Below, in pieces: positions 13,595-29,413 of a stretch of DNA of 64,000 nucleotides; the first letter of the stretch is position 1; each line of letters opens with the position of its first letter. The translations under genes and the position numbers were made by a program. Where the stretch lies: positions 11,262,123 to 11,326,122 of the forward strand of contig JANAVB010033216.1 of NCBI GenBank assembly GCA_029216955.1. The letters run 5' to 3'. The notes under the pieces are model-generated. The model ran no database searches and was not told where the DNA came from. It was given only the letters and a program-made list of their open reading frames with translations. This DNA comes from Iris pallida (lineage: Eukaryota > Streptophyta > Magnoliopsida > Asparagales > Iridaceae).

Positions 13595-14210
13595 AAGAAA
13601 TCGGGGGTTTCGAAAGATGAATGGAAGAGTCGCCGGCGGTTAGAAGCCGAGAAGCTCAGAAGTTTCGAACAAGAAAGAGCTCGACCAATTGGAAAAAAAA
13701 TAGCAGCTCTGCCTTTAATGAGTTTTGAAAGAGAAAAGAGGTTTAATATGATAGTTTAGTAAAAGAATTTATTTTGGCTAAGTGAATAAATGGAAAGAGT
13801 GAGAGAGTTTAAAGAAAAATTTTAAAATGAAAAATATTAAATTTTCTTTTATTTATGAAAAATTCAATTAATATTATATCAAATAATATTTCAAATAATA
13901 ATTTGGAAAACCAAGATTTGCTTGGATTGGAACTTGGGGTCGAAAACAGGTCCGGGACTCGGGAACGCGTTCGGGACAGGTCTGGTCCAACTCAATATTC
14001 CAGAAAAATATTTTTTTCTAAAATATGAAAATGCTACTAATTAAATAGCAACAATTTATAAGTAAATTTTTTTACGGGTTTTGACTAACCTCTAAAATTC
14101 CAGAAATAATTATTTTTTCTAAAAATACACTTTCCTAAATAATAATTTATAATAATAACTAGCTAATTTAAATTATTCAATTAATTAACTAAAAGTTTAC
14201 GGGTTTTACA

Positions 14211-14551
14211 CTCCTTCTTTGTCTCCATTCCTATGCTCTCTCTCTCCTTCTCTCAAAATAAGAGAACAGCTATATCAGCTGTTGGTTTTTGTTACCTTTT
14301 GTTGGCTTTTTTGTGTTTGTGTTTTATCCATATAGTATTAATTAATTAAAATTTTATCATTGTATTATACTATGTATATATTTTGTATTATAAAGTATTG
14401 TTACTTTTAGCAAATACATATATAAATAATATTTTTATATATTTTTTTCAAAACTATTTTTTGTAACAAAAACATGGCAATGGGCTTGGGAACTACATCT
14501 ACTAGGATCTGGAAGCCATAGATATATTATTATAGTAGTTTTTTTTATTTA

Positions 14552-14556
<5 letters not shown>
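14211..14556 (+). other. B LTR sequence after element C
   Basis: It begins with the second CTCCT copy and CT-rich sequence that continues the pre-insertion stretch ending at 3318, then becomes AT-rich. No coding potential is visible. Confidence 0.6.

Positions 14557-14633
<77 letters not shown>
14557..14633. repeat. (TA)n array, left of the C-rich island
   Basis: An almost perfect TA dinucleotide run of about 77 bp. Any open frame here is an artefact of the repeat (alternating I and Y). Confidence 0.95.
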
Positions 14634-14636
<3 letters not shown>

Positions 14637-15978
14637 GGTCTCAAAGCGGGTTGTTAGGAGCGCCATCGCCACTCCAGTGGAGCAGGCTCCGGCCAGGAGC
14701 GCCGCCGCTAGTCGGGGCCTTCCTAGATTTCGGCTGGCCCACGTGGCCGGTCGGGCTCTTACTCTCCTGGCCTCACCCCTCATGGAGCCCCCCCTCTCCC
14801 AGCCGGGTCTCCCCCACCTCCTCCCCTTTCCCCTTCGGTGCCCTCGGCTACGTCGTCCCCGACGTTCCCGTGCCAGGTGCCGGAAACCTGTTCATCCCTC
14901 TCCGCCCCCCTTGGCGTCGTTCTGGCCCCGCCCCTCGGCTCTTCGCTGGGTGCGTGCGCCGCCCCGTCCGGAGCCCCCTCCCTTCGGTTGATGTGGCCCC
15001 ATCTCCAGCCATTCCTCCCGCGGCACAGTCCCCTCTCTTGGCGTTGTCCTTTCCCCCGCCTCCGTCGGCCGCGGTAGCACTCTCCCCGGGCTCTTCACCC
15101 CCAGGTGGCGCCGTCGGTGTCCAGGTTAGCCTGGGCCCCTCCTCGGGGCTCGCGAGATCCCCTCCTACGGCTCCCGCTCCTCCCCCTACGGCGTCCCCCC
15201 CCCGTCGACGGCAGTTTCCCTCTACCCTTCCTTGGCAGCGGCCCGCATCCCGGCATCCCTCGCTTTAAGGTGGCCTCCCGCCTCATTGGCCGTCTCTTTC
15301 TCGTGGACCCCTCCCTTCGACGACCCTAACGTGTCAGCCCCCTGTGGTCCCCCGTAGCTCCCGGGCGGAGCTACCGCTACGGCTCCCCCGCCCCATGGTC
15401 GAGCTCCCCCTCCTTCTCCCTTCCCGCTCCTCCAGGGTCGAGACCCCCCATCCCTCTCTCCTCCTCCCCTCTCTCTCGCCCGGGGTCGAGTCCCCCTTCC
15501 CTCGCTGTGGCCCTCCCTTCCCAGCACTGTGGTGGAGCCCCCGTCCCCCGCTCTCCAGGGTCTGAACCCCTTCCTTGCGCCCCCGAGGTCGATCCCCTCC
15601 GGACCCCCCTCGCAGTAGCCCTTCCGCTCCACCCTCGCGGTCTACCCCCCTGTGGTCTGGCCCCGACGGATCCCCCTTGTCGTAGCCCCTTCCCCTTCAG
15701 CTTCCCCATCCGGCTTCCCTCATCGCCGTCGTGGTGTAGAACCCCCCCCGCCGGCGTAGCGTTGGTCGCCGTGGCCCCCCGGTGCCCTTCCCCCCCTCAC
15801 CCTCTCGCTGGCACGCGCATGGGAGTCCCATGGCGCCTCGGTCTGCGCCCCCCCTCGGGACCTGCGCCTCCCTCAGGCAGCGTGGGTTACTTTTCTGTTT
15901 GAATTTTGAAACCGGGTCGGCCGCCTGTGGGACCCGGTCCATGTACTGTTGCTTTTTATATAAAATTTACATTTCCCC

Positions 15979-15981
<3 letters not shown>
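14634..15981 (+). other. Cytosine-rich island between two (TA)n arrays, unknown origin
   Basis: About 1.35 kb whose plus strand is dominated by C with CT, CCC and CGG tracts, in contrast with the AT-rich LTR on both sides. Several overlapping open frames occur on both strands (for example 14651-15268, which has a TTG and not an ATG start). They encode P/S/R/A-rich low-complexity sequence with no domain, so I do not call a gene. Near its right end lies an inverted repeat, ACCGGGTC...GACCCGGT (about 15911-15938), followed by a T-rich TTTTTATATAAAATTTAC tail leading into TA repeats. A TA-targeting transposable element, a 5'-truncated retroposon or a captured fragment are all possible. Confidence 0.5.

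Positions 15982-16048
<67 letters not shown>
15982..16048. repeat. (TA)n array, right of the C-rich island
   Basis: About 67 bp of perfect AT dinucleotides. With the array at 14557 it brackets the cytosine-rich island. Confidence 0.95.
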
Positions 16049-16051
<3 letters not shown>

Positions 16052-17079
16052 CTGACCTAATAATTTTAGTTAACAACATTAGAGTTTTTTAATATTTTCT
16101 AGATTCTACCAAGTTATTTAAAATATTTTGCCTAATAAAATATAGTTATAAAAGTTATTAGAATTTTCAAGTATGTATTTATTTAAAATATTTTTGGGTA
16201 ATAAAATATAGTTTTTAAATATTATAAATAATTTTCTAAAAATAGTATATGTATCTATTTATACAAATTCCAACGATTATCAATGTTGACTATGGCTGAT
16301 CGTATTTTCTATTCTCTTGCGAAACTCGACTTCCTTATGATGACCTAAGCTAATTGGACTGTTCTAGATTTGATGGAACAATTTGTGCCATCATCGGAGG
16401 CCATCTTGCGTAGTCGTAACACCAAAGTCAAATCTATGCCTTCATGATCATCGTACCACATCAGGCGTCACCACCAGGCAAGATACCTTACCATTTACTG
16501 TCTATTTACTTTAGCTCATTTATTGCATGCATTTATTTATTATTTATTTCTTGTAAGATAAATTGTGCTACTCAGTCATATTGAGATGCAATTCTATTGT
16601 TTAGTTCTATTTTCCGTTACTTAAATTCTTCTATGCACATTAAACCTAGATTTAAGAGACCGCCCTTTTGTTTGTGTCACATTCATTGGCCTTGACACGT
16701 TTGTGCCACGAAGTCGTTAGTCGCATGTAGATCTCGGACTTGTGTAGCTGGCTAGCCACCGGTATGTAAAGCCGTACGATATGATTAACTGCTAATAGAA
16801 TTTGCATGAATAGTTTGACTTAGCAGTTAATAGAGGTTATATGTGTTGTGTATACAACATAGATAGGCATGGGATGGAGAGGACGTTTCTTTAGCGTATG
16901 GTCTACCATGCATATTACCTTTGTGACCGTATGCTCCAACGGAGATGCAGGTTGATGACCCCTTTTACTGCTACTGACGACCACTAACGTTCTGCGAAGC
17001 GTTATGCTCTTACTATTATTGATGGACACTGTCGTTTCACTGAACGTTATGCTCTTAAGCACCAGGTGCCCAAGTGGGT
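16049..17079 (+). other. B LTR sequence up to the insertion of F
   Basis: AT-rich at first, then mixed composition, with no coding frame of note. It ends with GTGGG (17075-17079), the left target-site copy of F. The sequence resumes at 60630. Confidence 0.55.
17075..17079. repeat. Target-site duplication of F, left copy (GTGGG)
   Basis: GTGGG lies before the TG start of F at 17080. An identical GTGGG is at 60625-60629, right after F's CA end. Confidence 0.85.
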
Positions 17080-17287
17080 GTTGGCCCATTGATCATGGTC
17101 GAACCGAATTTTAATAATTGATCTAACCCTGTCTCGATATAAGGGCTACTTAGACGAACTACGACAGCTTATGCCTACTGTCGTTCAAGACTTGGAGCTG
17201 TATTTATCGTCGCATCTGTATTTCAGTTATCAATGTACTTTTGTATTTTATTGAGTCTAGAAATACAATATAAACTACATCGTATTG
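17080..17287 (+). repeat. Element F 5' LTR, first part
   Basis: 208 bp from TGTTGGCCCATTG to ATCGTATTG, homologous to 59567-59775. It is cut by D; TATTG at 17283-17287 is the left target copy and TACTG at 34631-34635 the right. The LTR continues at 34636. Confidence 0.85.
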
Positions 17288-19763
<2,476 letters not shown>

Positions 19764-19777
19764 TACTATCCCACTTA
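19764..19777 (-). other. Element D polypurine tract
   Basis: The minus strand reads AAGTGGGATAGTA (copy 1) or AAGGGGGATAGTA (copy 2, at 24373-24385) immediately before the LTR start TGTGGCATC. Confidence 0.7.
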
Positions 19778-19979
19778 AAAAATAACTTTGTCCTCAAAAA
19801 TCAACATAGCATACTAAGTAACTTCTATAGGCAATCTAAAATAATTCCTAGTCTATATCATGGAAAGGATCAAGAAGTCTAAGATAACTAATCTTACATA
19901 CTACTAATTAACTAAACACGCATACTAACTATATATGGAAGGCTTTTAAAGAAAACCTATTTAATTTATCTATTCCTTG

Positions 19980-21164
19980 AGATTGAGTCACAGCTACGAA
20001 AGCTTTCCCTTGATGTTGTAGCCCTCAGAACTGTTGGTGCTCACCTGTCCTATGGGCTTGTCGAGGAGGAGCTGTGGGACAATCCATTATTTTATTTTTA
20101 GATGATCAACAGTGTAAGCAAAGTCCTAGCCTTTTCCTATAGTGCTCCCTTTTGTGTCTTTCTTCCAACAGAAGTCACAAGTTACTTTGGGTTGGCTTTG
20201 CTGTTATTGTTGGTGCTGAGGATGATGCCACTGATGATACTGCTGTGGTGAAGTCTTCCCTGAGGCATTGGCATATTTTGATGGTCCTGATTGGTTGCTA
20301 CCTCCTCCGTATGCATCTCGGTCACTCTTCAGCCTGCGATCCACCTCTTTCTTTACTGCTTTTGCGACCTTCAAGATCTCCTCATAGGTAGTGGCTCGAC
20401 TGGTAGCGACAGCTAGGCAATTCTCGTGAGATAATCCCTTCTTGAATCTTCAAGCTTTGCTTTCAGGGGTGTTGACCATGCTCTCTGCGAAGCAGCTGAG
20501 GTGAGAAAACTCTGAGTTGTACTCATCGACGATGAGGTTTTCCTGCTCCAGACTCTCGAACTGACTCTCTAACGCCTCTCAAGCTACGTCGGGATGGAAC
20601 TTCTTCTTGAATAGCTCCTTAAAATCTACCCAAGTCACATCTGGTGCAAAAAGTCAGGGCTCATCTCGATACCACGTCCGGGTGATGTCGAAAAGCTGCA
20701 TGTTGGCTGACTCTATCTTCAAGTCTTCAGGAACTTGAGTCATTGAAAGAAACTTGTTAATGTTCTCTATCCACTCATCAGCATAGATAATCCCTTCTGT
20801 CCTATAGAATTCCAAGGGCCTGAGGTTCATAAAGTCATTGGAAGTTCCAGGGCGCGGTCGGGGAGCATCTCTAGTCTGAAGAACCTCTCTTAAACTATTG
20901 CAGAAGAGGTTGGCCTACTCTTTTTGGGAATTGAAGTTTCTGGAAGATCCCAAGAAGCTGAGCAATGTCTAGTGTAGGTGTTGGAGGCAGTACAGGTGCT
21001 GGAGGTGGAGTATGGGAAGGAAACTTCGGGGGTGGTGGAATATCATCTCTACGGAACCTCGAGGTCTGCGAATGTGATTGGTCGATCACATGTGTAAGCT
21101 GACCTCTGAATGTCAGTGGGGTCCCATCTGTACAAGTTTTGCCTACAGCTGGTGGGGTGTCCAT
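19980..21164 (-). pseudogene. gag: Element D gag, copy 1
   Basis: It begins at ATG 21164 with MDTPPAVGKT and a TFRGQLTHVIDQ block that parallels C gag's TFRQLTDRP, then a P-rich region (20895-21100). Broken frames follow that still show the capsid-like retained wording of gypsy gag. The zinc knuckle near 20110-20150 carries a TGA within it. No pol follows: the frame runs out into the polypurine tract at about 19770. The region 21165-21478 is leader, with no recognised primer site. Confidence 0.65.
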
Positions 21165-21478
21165 GGGACCGGTGTTCTTCTCCTAATAATCCATTAGCTG
21201 CAATAAAAGAAAATCATTAAACAGTGGGAAGATTCAAGCAGGATGCAAATTAAGGAATATACTGAAGTCAAGATAGAGATCAATAACGTATCAAGGCATG
21301 CGAAAGAGATCTTTAAGAGCCTAATCTTATTTGCGGATGATGTGAACCTCTTCTAACATTATTCTAATATCTAACTCCAACTTTATTCACAAGCCCGCAG
21401 TAGTACGACTAATTTAGGTACTACCATGAGTTCGCAATCTTATGCGAAACCTGAACTGCATGGGCTACCATAAAAACT

Positions 21479-24372
<2,894 letters not shown>

Positions 24373-24539
24373 TACTATCCCCCTTAAAAATAATTTTGTC
24401 CTCAAAATCAACAAAGCATATTAAATAACTTCTATAGACAATCTAAAATAATTTCTAGTCTATATCATGGAAAGGATCAAGAAGACTAAGATAACTAATC
24501 AAGCATACTACTAATTAATTAACTAAACACGCATGCTAA

Positions 24540-25088
24540 CTATATATGGAAGGCTTTTAAGGAAAACCTATTTAATTTACCTATTCCTTGAGATTGAGTC
24601 ACAGCTACAAAAGCTTGCCCTTGATGTTGCAGTCCTCTGAATTGTTGGTGTCCACCTGTCTTATGGGCTTGTCGATGAGGGGCCGTGGGATAATCATTTA
24701 TTTCGTGGTTAGATGATCCACAATGTAAGCAAAGTCCTAACATTTTCCTACAGTGCTCCCTTATGTGTCCTTCCTTCCGACAAAAGTCACAAGTTGCTTT
24801 GGGTGGGCTTTGCTGTTTTTGTTGGTGCTAAGGATGATGCTGCTGATGATACTATTATGGTGAAGTCTTCCCTAAGGCATAAGCACATTTTGATGGTCCT
24901 GATTGGCTGGTACCTCCTCCATATGCATTTTGATCTCTCTTCGGTCTGCGATCCAGCTCTTTCTCTACTGCTTGTGCGACCTTCAAGATCTTTTCGTAGG
25001 TAGTGGCTCGACTGGTGGCAAAAGCTAGGCAAATCTAGTGAGATAATCCCTTCTTGAATCTTCGAGCTTTGCTTTCAGGGGTATTGAC
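24540..25088 (-). pseudogene. gag: Element D gag, copy 2, 3' part with zinc knuckle
   Basis: The frame piece at 24743-24540 includes CLHCGSSNHEINDYP, a C-x2-C-x4-H knuckle whose last cysteine is replaced by tyrosine. It is the continuation of the gag piece at 31785-32471, from which it is separated by E, inserted at TTGAC (25084-25088). It ends close to the polypurine tract at 24373, confirming that pol is absent in this copy too. Confidence 0.65.
25084..25088. repeat. Target-site duplication of E, left copy (TTGAC)
   Basis: TTGAC precedes the TG of E at 25089 and recurs identically at 31780-31784. Removing E restores D's internal sequence as seen uninterrupted near 20471. Confidence 0.9.
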
Positions 25089-26273
25089 TGTCACGCCCCA
25101 CTCCCGGAGGAGCGATCGTCCTTGCTAAGGCATGATACCGCATGAGCCTAGGTTGCGCTCGTGCAAGGCCAAGTCCAAAAACGGCCGGTTGAAACTAGGC
25201 CACAGAGTTGCACAGAGTGTCCCCATTTGCAGTGAAAAGTAAATAAACACAAATCAAAACAACTCAATAGTCTTTATTGATATTCAAGAAGTCTTACAAG
25301 TGGTGCTAGGCCGAGATTACAATTTGCTCAAGCACTCTCTCTCTTTTTCTGAAACATAAAAGGCATGCCAAGTGGCTTACAAGATGGAATAATTCATGGC
25401 GATGTTTCGATACATTATGTCCTGTATATGGTGCTTCAGTTCCTTTGCAATGCTCCAAGGCTCCAGAGTTAGCTCCGCGCCTTAGCACGTTTGAGGGAAG
25501 TCTCTGCACCCGATGAGGTTCTCCGCAGGCTATAAACAATCTATGTGGTCATCAGTACATTATTATGCACTGGTGGGGAGGCTAGCTCGCCCACTCGCTA
25601 TAATTACCAAACACGTTCGTTTTACTTTTGTGCAACATCTATCAGTTATTGTCTTACTAATCTTGCCTTAGGATCCGTTTCACGGCATATGATTTAAAGC
25701 CTATCTCGTGTTATCGATATCAAGTGTCATATAGAAATAACATGTGCAACTTACCATACTTACCATACGATCTTCCCTATCCAAGAAAACCAAGTTAGGC
25801 AACATTTTATTTCATAGGTAAATACGAGCGCCATAGACGTGTTTTTGTCTCAGTAAACGATGTACTTAAGTTGCCAAGATGTGTCATACTTAAACTTTAT
25901 TCAGTTGTATTTCGTTCAAGTACTCATATTTTGTCAAGATGTTTCGTTCTCAAGTTTGTTCGGATATGTTTCATTCAGTTACTCAGTTGTTCAGACTTCA
26001 CAGATTACTTGTTTCAATGCAAGGTCAAGCACGCAGATTGTCGCAATTGGGACAACTTAATCTATATGCATCGGTTGCTGGCACCACAAGCCATTTGGAC
26101 TATTCATCTTGGTATCGTGGTTCCCTATAAGCCGGTGATGGTTTGTACACCCTTGCATCGATTCGCATCGATCCTTCATCCGGTCGACTCAACTCTTCGA
26201 GTCAATGATTCATTTGATTCGTTGCACTTGCCGTTTAAATCAGCATTTCGCTAGGGTGGAGCGGGTCGTTACA
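25089..26273 (-). repeat. Element E, 3' LTR (internally deleted)
   Basis: 1185 bp. It aligns with both ends of the 2366-bp partner but lacks about 1180 bp at a junction near 26150, where short ACAC/CAC homology is shared. Confidence 0.85.
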
Positions 26274-29200
26274 TTATACACCACTCAGAATACGTCTCAT
26301 CCTTGAGACTTCCTGAGTGCACGTCATCCTATCATTCCTTAACTCATATCGTGTGTGTACCTTAGACAATTCCCATCGAATGACTTTATCCTTCAATAGC
26401 ATCGAACTATGCTCGGGTATCTTTCTAAGTTTCATGTCACATATGTTTGGTCAATTTCATCGAATGACTTTACCACTCATTCGAGAGTTAATGGTACTCA
26501 TTCAATCGTTGTGTTTCTATAACTTGGTTGCTATTGTATCCTGTTATGGGACTATAACGGTCACACAAGGTACGTTATAATTTATCAAATATGAGGGTCG
26601 TAGACTGAGGCTAACTCACTCATCCATATGCATCTCAACTTGCCTACTGCAGCTATATTCAAGTTTATCATATCACTGAGTTTGGATCGTGCACATATTT
26701 AAGGCGTCCTCAGAATATATACATTTTAACCAAGCTTAGTGATAGCGAAGTCGGACAAGCTACCCATGATAGTTTCGAATTGTTGACTATTTTACGAACT
26801 TGATTTAAAATCGAACTCTAGTTCGTTTTCTATCGTCTATCTCGATCCTCGAGATGATCTGATTCGTTTCTCAAGCATTCTCGTCTTATGAAATCTATGA
26901 TTTCCTCTTAGCGGAGTCGACCAAATTCCAAGTAATTTTCGTCTGATCAAAACCAAGCATTCCACTATCATCAAGTACGTCTTCCCATCAATGATTCAAA
27001 TTCGTTATCCCAACTTTCTTGTGCATCACTGATTTCTATCATTCACTTCGTTTGAGGCTGTTAACGTTGTCGCTAACGTATACTCCCAGTTCTATGCCCT
27101 AACTCTAAGTCTTGTTGTCGCAGATTTATGGTCCGTCCGAACAATACTCTAAAGTCGTCACACAGTCCAATCACTCGGCATAGGGTTGTCCACCTATCAT
27201 CTAGGTCATCTCACAAGGTCATAGTTACAGTTAAGTTCTTGGTTCATTATGCAAAGTCGTTGCACGATGTTCGTCACAATCCTATGGTCAAACCAATGTT
27301 CGTTCGTATGGGATACTCTATCCAAGCTCGATTCAGTCAAATTTTTAAACATCGAATAGTGTTTATCCTATTCTCATCAAGACATTCTTCATACGAGGTC
27401 CGAGTCCGTTCAGAAAAGTCATCTTACAATAGGTTCTTCTCAACCAAATCCTAGGCATATCAATATCGTACGTCCAAACTATCTATTTGTATAGTCTATC
27501 TCTTCAAATATGTTTGATATAATTCACCTATTCATCCTATCCAATTTACATAGTCGATCACAAGATTGTCTAGCATAACGATATGTTACATACCAATCTC
27601 ACACAAGTCTGATTATCTACGGTGGACATGAATCACCATGCCAACGTTTCCGTGGGTAATCGTCCTCATCGGAACGTAACTCTTACATTGAGTCTAGACT
27701 AATTCATTCTCGATAAACAGATTGGGTCTACTCAATCTCAAGTTTACTTAATCATTAATCATAAGTTCGAACAATCCAAATTGCCATGTCCCAATTTTTT
27801 CGAGTTCGATCATTCCCGCTAGACATGAATCACCATGCCAATGCTCAAGAAAAATAAATATCCCAAATTCGACGTGACATATGTGCGAAGCTGGAGTTGC
27901 GCTTGCTCAAGTCAAGATCGTCGTCATTGTGGTTATCACCGAACAATCAAGTCACTTCCCTTTCATCCAAATATTCATTTCTATCAAAATCCCAAACATA
28001 GCATCCATCGAAACAATAACTTTTAACACGATCATCATTCATCAAATCAGAGTACCCCTGAGTTATCGTACATCGATCTTTGATACACCTCAATACCATC
28101 GATGATATACATAATCTGACGATCTTCCTTTGCAACAAAATTCGAGTCATATAACTTAATTCCTCAATTCGCATTGTCCCATGCTAACTCAAGTCATTGA
28201 GCAACATCCCTTCTAAATCCTTAGTCATTCTTCGTATCTTCAAACTAATGTTCATGCACGCTATCTTCCAATCATGCTATCATCGATCCTGTCTATGAGT
28301 TTTACCTCAACTCAAGTTTTACTCTATTCAACTATTCCGAAATTGCACGTATGATCCACCAAGTTTTTTCGACCAAGACATCCATTCGTTTCATCGTTTC
28401 GAATCTCTATTCAACTATTTCGTAATTTGCACTACACATTCATAAATCGTTCGAGCGATATCGCGTCTGAGACCCTCAAAATCACGACCAACTAAGCGTT
28501 ACTCGTTCTAAGGCTTTGCGCGATAACACCACTTATGGATAAACTTGTTGCTACCCGTAAAATCCTTAATTTCACTCGAACAATTTCTAAGATGTCCATA
28601 CACCACTCAGGGTTCGAGCCACTCGGCTAATCGTCAAAACTCATTCTTAATCTTTTTCGAGACTATCGCATACACCACTCGGGGTCAAGTCATTCTACAA
28701 ATCCTCGAAATGATCATTCGATTCACAATCGACACGTTCAAATATATGTTCGCCCGTTCCTCAATGTTCCAACGCGTTCCCTTGCGTCGTCTTGATAGTC
28801 TAAGTCTCGTATATCTCTATTGATAGTCCATTATGCAAATCAAATTTTTGATTCATACTCCTCGATAAATTAGTCGTTCGATCTATTCTTCCAAACCCAA
28901 ACACCATTCCCGATGTTTGCTTAGTATTGGTCCGATAGCGCCTCTATTGATATAGACTCAAAGTCTAACTTATTCTCGTTCAAGCGATATCCAATCTTGC
29001 TCGCAAACTTGCTCGTACTAGAATGTTTAGGTGCACGATACTCGGCACAACTTAGCCAAAAGGCTGTGTGCATAGCCGTCCCGTTCGGATTATACTCTGG
29101 TCTCGTACATTCGTTCGCTAGTATTAGCGTAAGGTTATTCAGTCACGCAATCTATCATGCACACCATTTGCTATCTTATAGCATGGGTTCCTTTCAACTC

Positions 29201-29392
29201 AAGCCCGACAAAGTTTGGCACAAAGGCCTTCGCATATCAATTCTGTTCATTTGAATACTTGCACAAGCTTTTGAAAATATTAGACTTATTATATGGAACA
29301 TCCCAAGGAACAACGAGAGAGAGCGTACACTTCTTTTATCCACGATCAAGCATTCAAAACTGAGAGAATTAAAATAAAGTCCAAGGACGTAA
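26274..29392 (-). other. Element E internal region, no coding frame recognised
   Basis: About 3.1 kb with only short open frames (up to about 108 codons) and no retroviral motif in either strand that I could see. ATACACCACTC recurs near 26276, 28597 and 28670, and a CATGAATCACCATGCCAA block recurs at 27628 and 27824. Confidence 0.5.
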
Positions 29393-29410
29393 AGCCGTAC
29401 TCTGATACCA
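29393..29410 (-). other. Element E primer-binding site (initiator tRNA-Met type)
   Basis: Three bases from the 5' LTR end, the minus strand reads TGGTATCAGAGTACGGC, matching the TGGTATCAGAGC primer site common in plant LTR elements. Confidence 0.85.
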
Positions 29411-29413
29411 ATC

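Larger units (their letters stand above)
3319..14210 (-). mobile_element. Element C: Tekay-type chromovirus (Ty3/gypsy), full structure
   Basis: A 10,892-bp LTR retrotransposon in minus orientation. It has two LTRs of about 3.0 kb (3319-6319 and 11229-14210), a perfect 5-bp duplication CTCCT on both sides, gag (11043 down to about 9875), then protease, RT, RNase H, integrase and chromodomain (9704 down to 6378), and a polypurine tract abutting the 3' LTR. The order with integrase after RNase H makes it Ty3/gypsy. The chromodomain at the integrase C-terminus makes it a chromovirus, and its motif wording fits the Tekay clade. The two LTRs differ by a few percent by eye (about 6% in the first 160 bp, less further in). 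Stops and frameshifts in gag and pol make it non-autonomous today. Confidence 0.9.
11229..14210 (-). repeat. Element C, 5' LTR
   Basis: Right copy on the plus strand, 2982 bp from TGTCACGACCCGG to GGGTTTTACA, followed by the CTCCT duplication. In element orientation it is the 5' LTR and holds the promoter. Confidence 0.9.

Noticed and set aside
14632..15942. Overlapping P/S/R-rich frames of 70-205 codons on both strands of the C-rich island
   Set aside because: They overlap in nearly all frames, some lack an ATG (14651 is TTG), and none shows a domain. Stop-poor GC-rich composition explains them.
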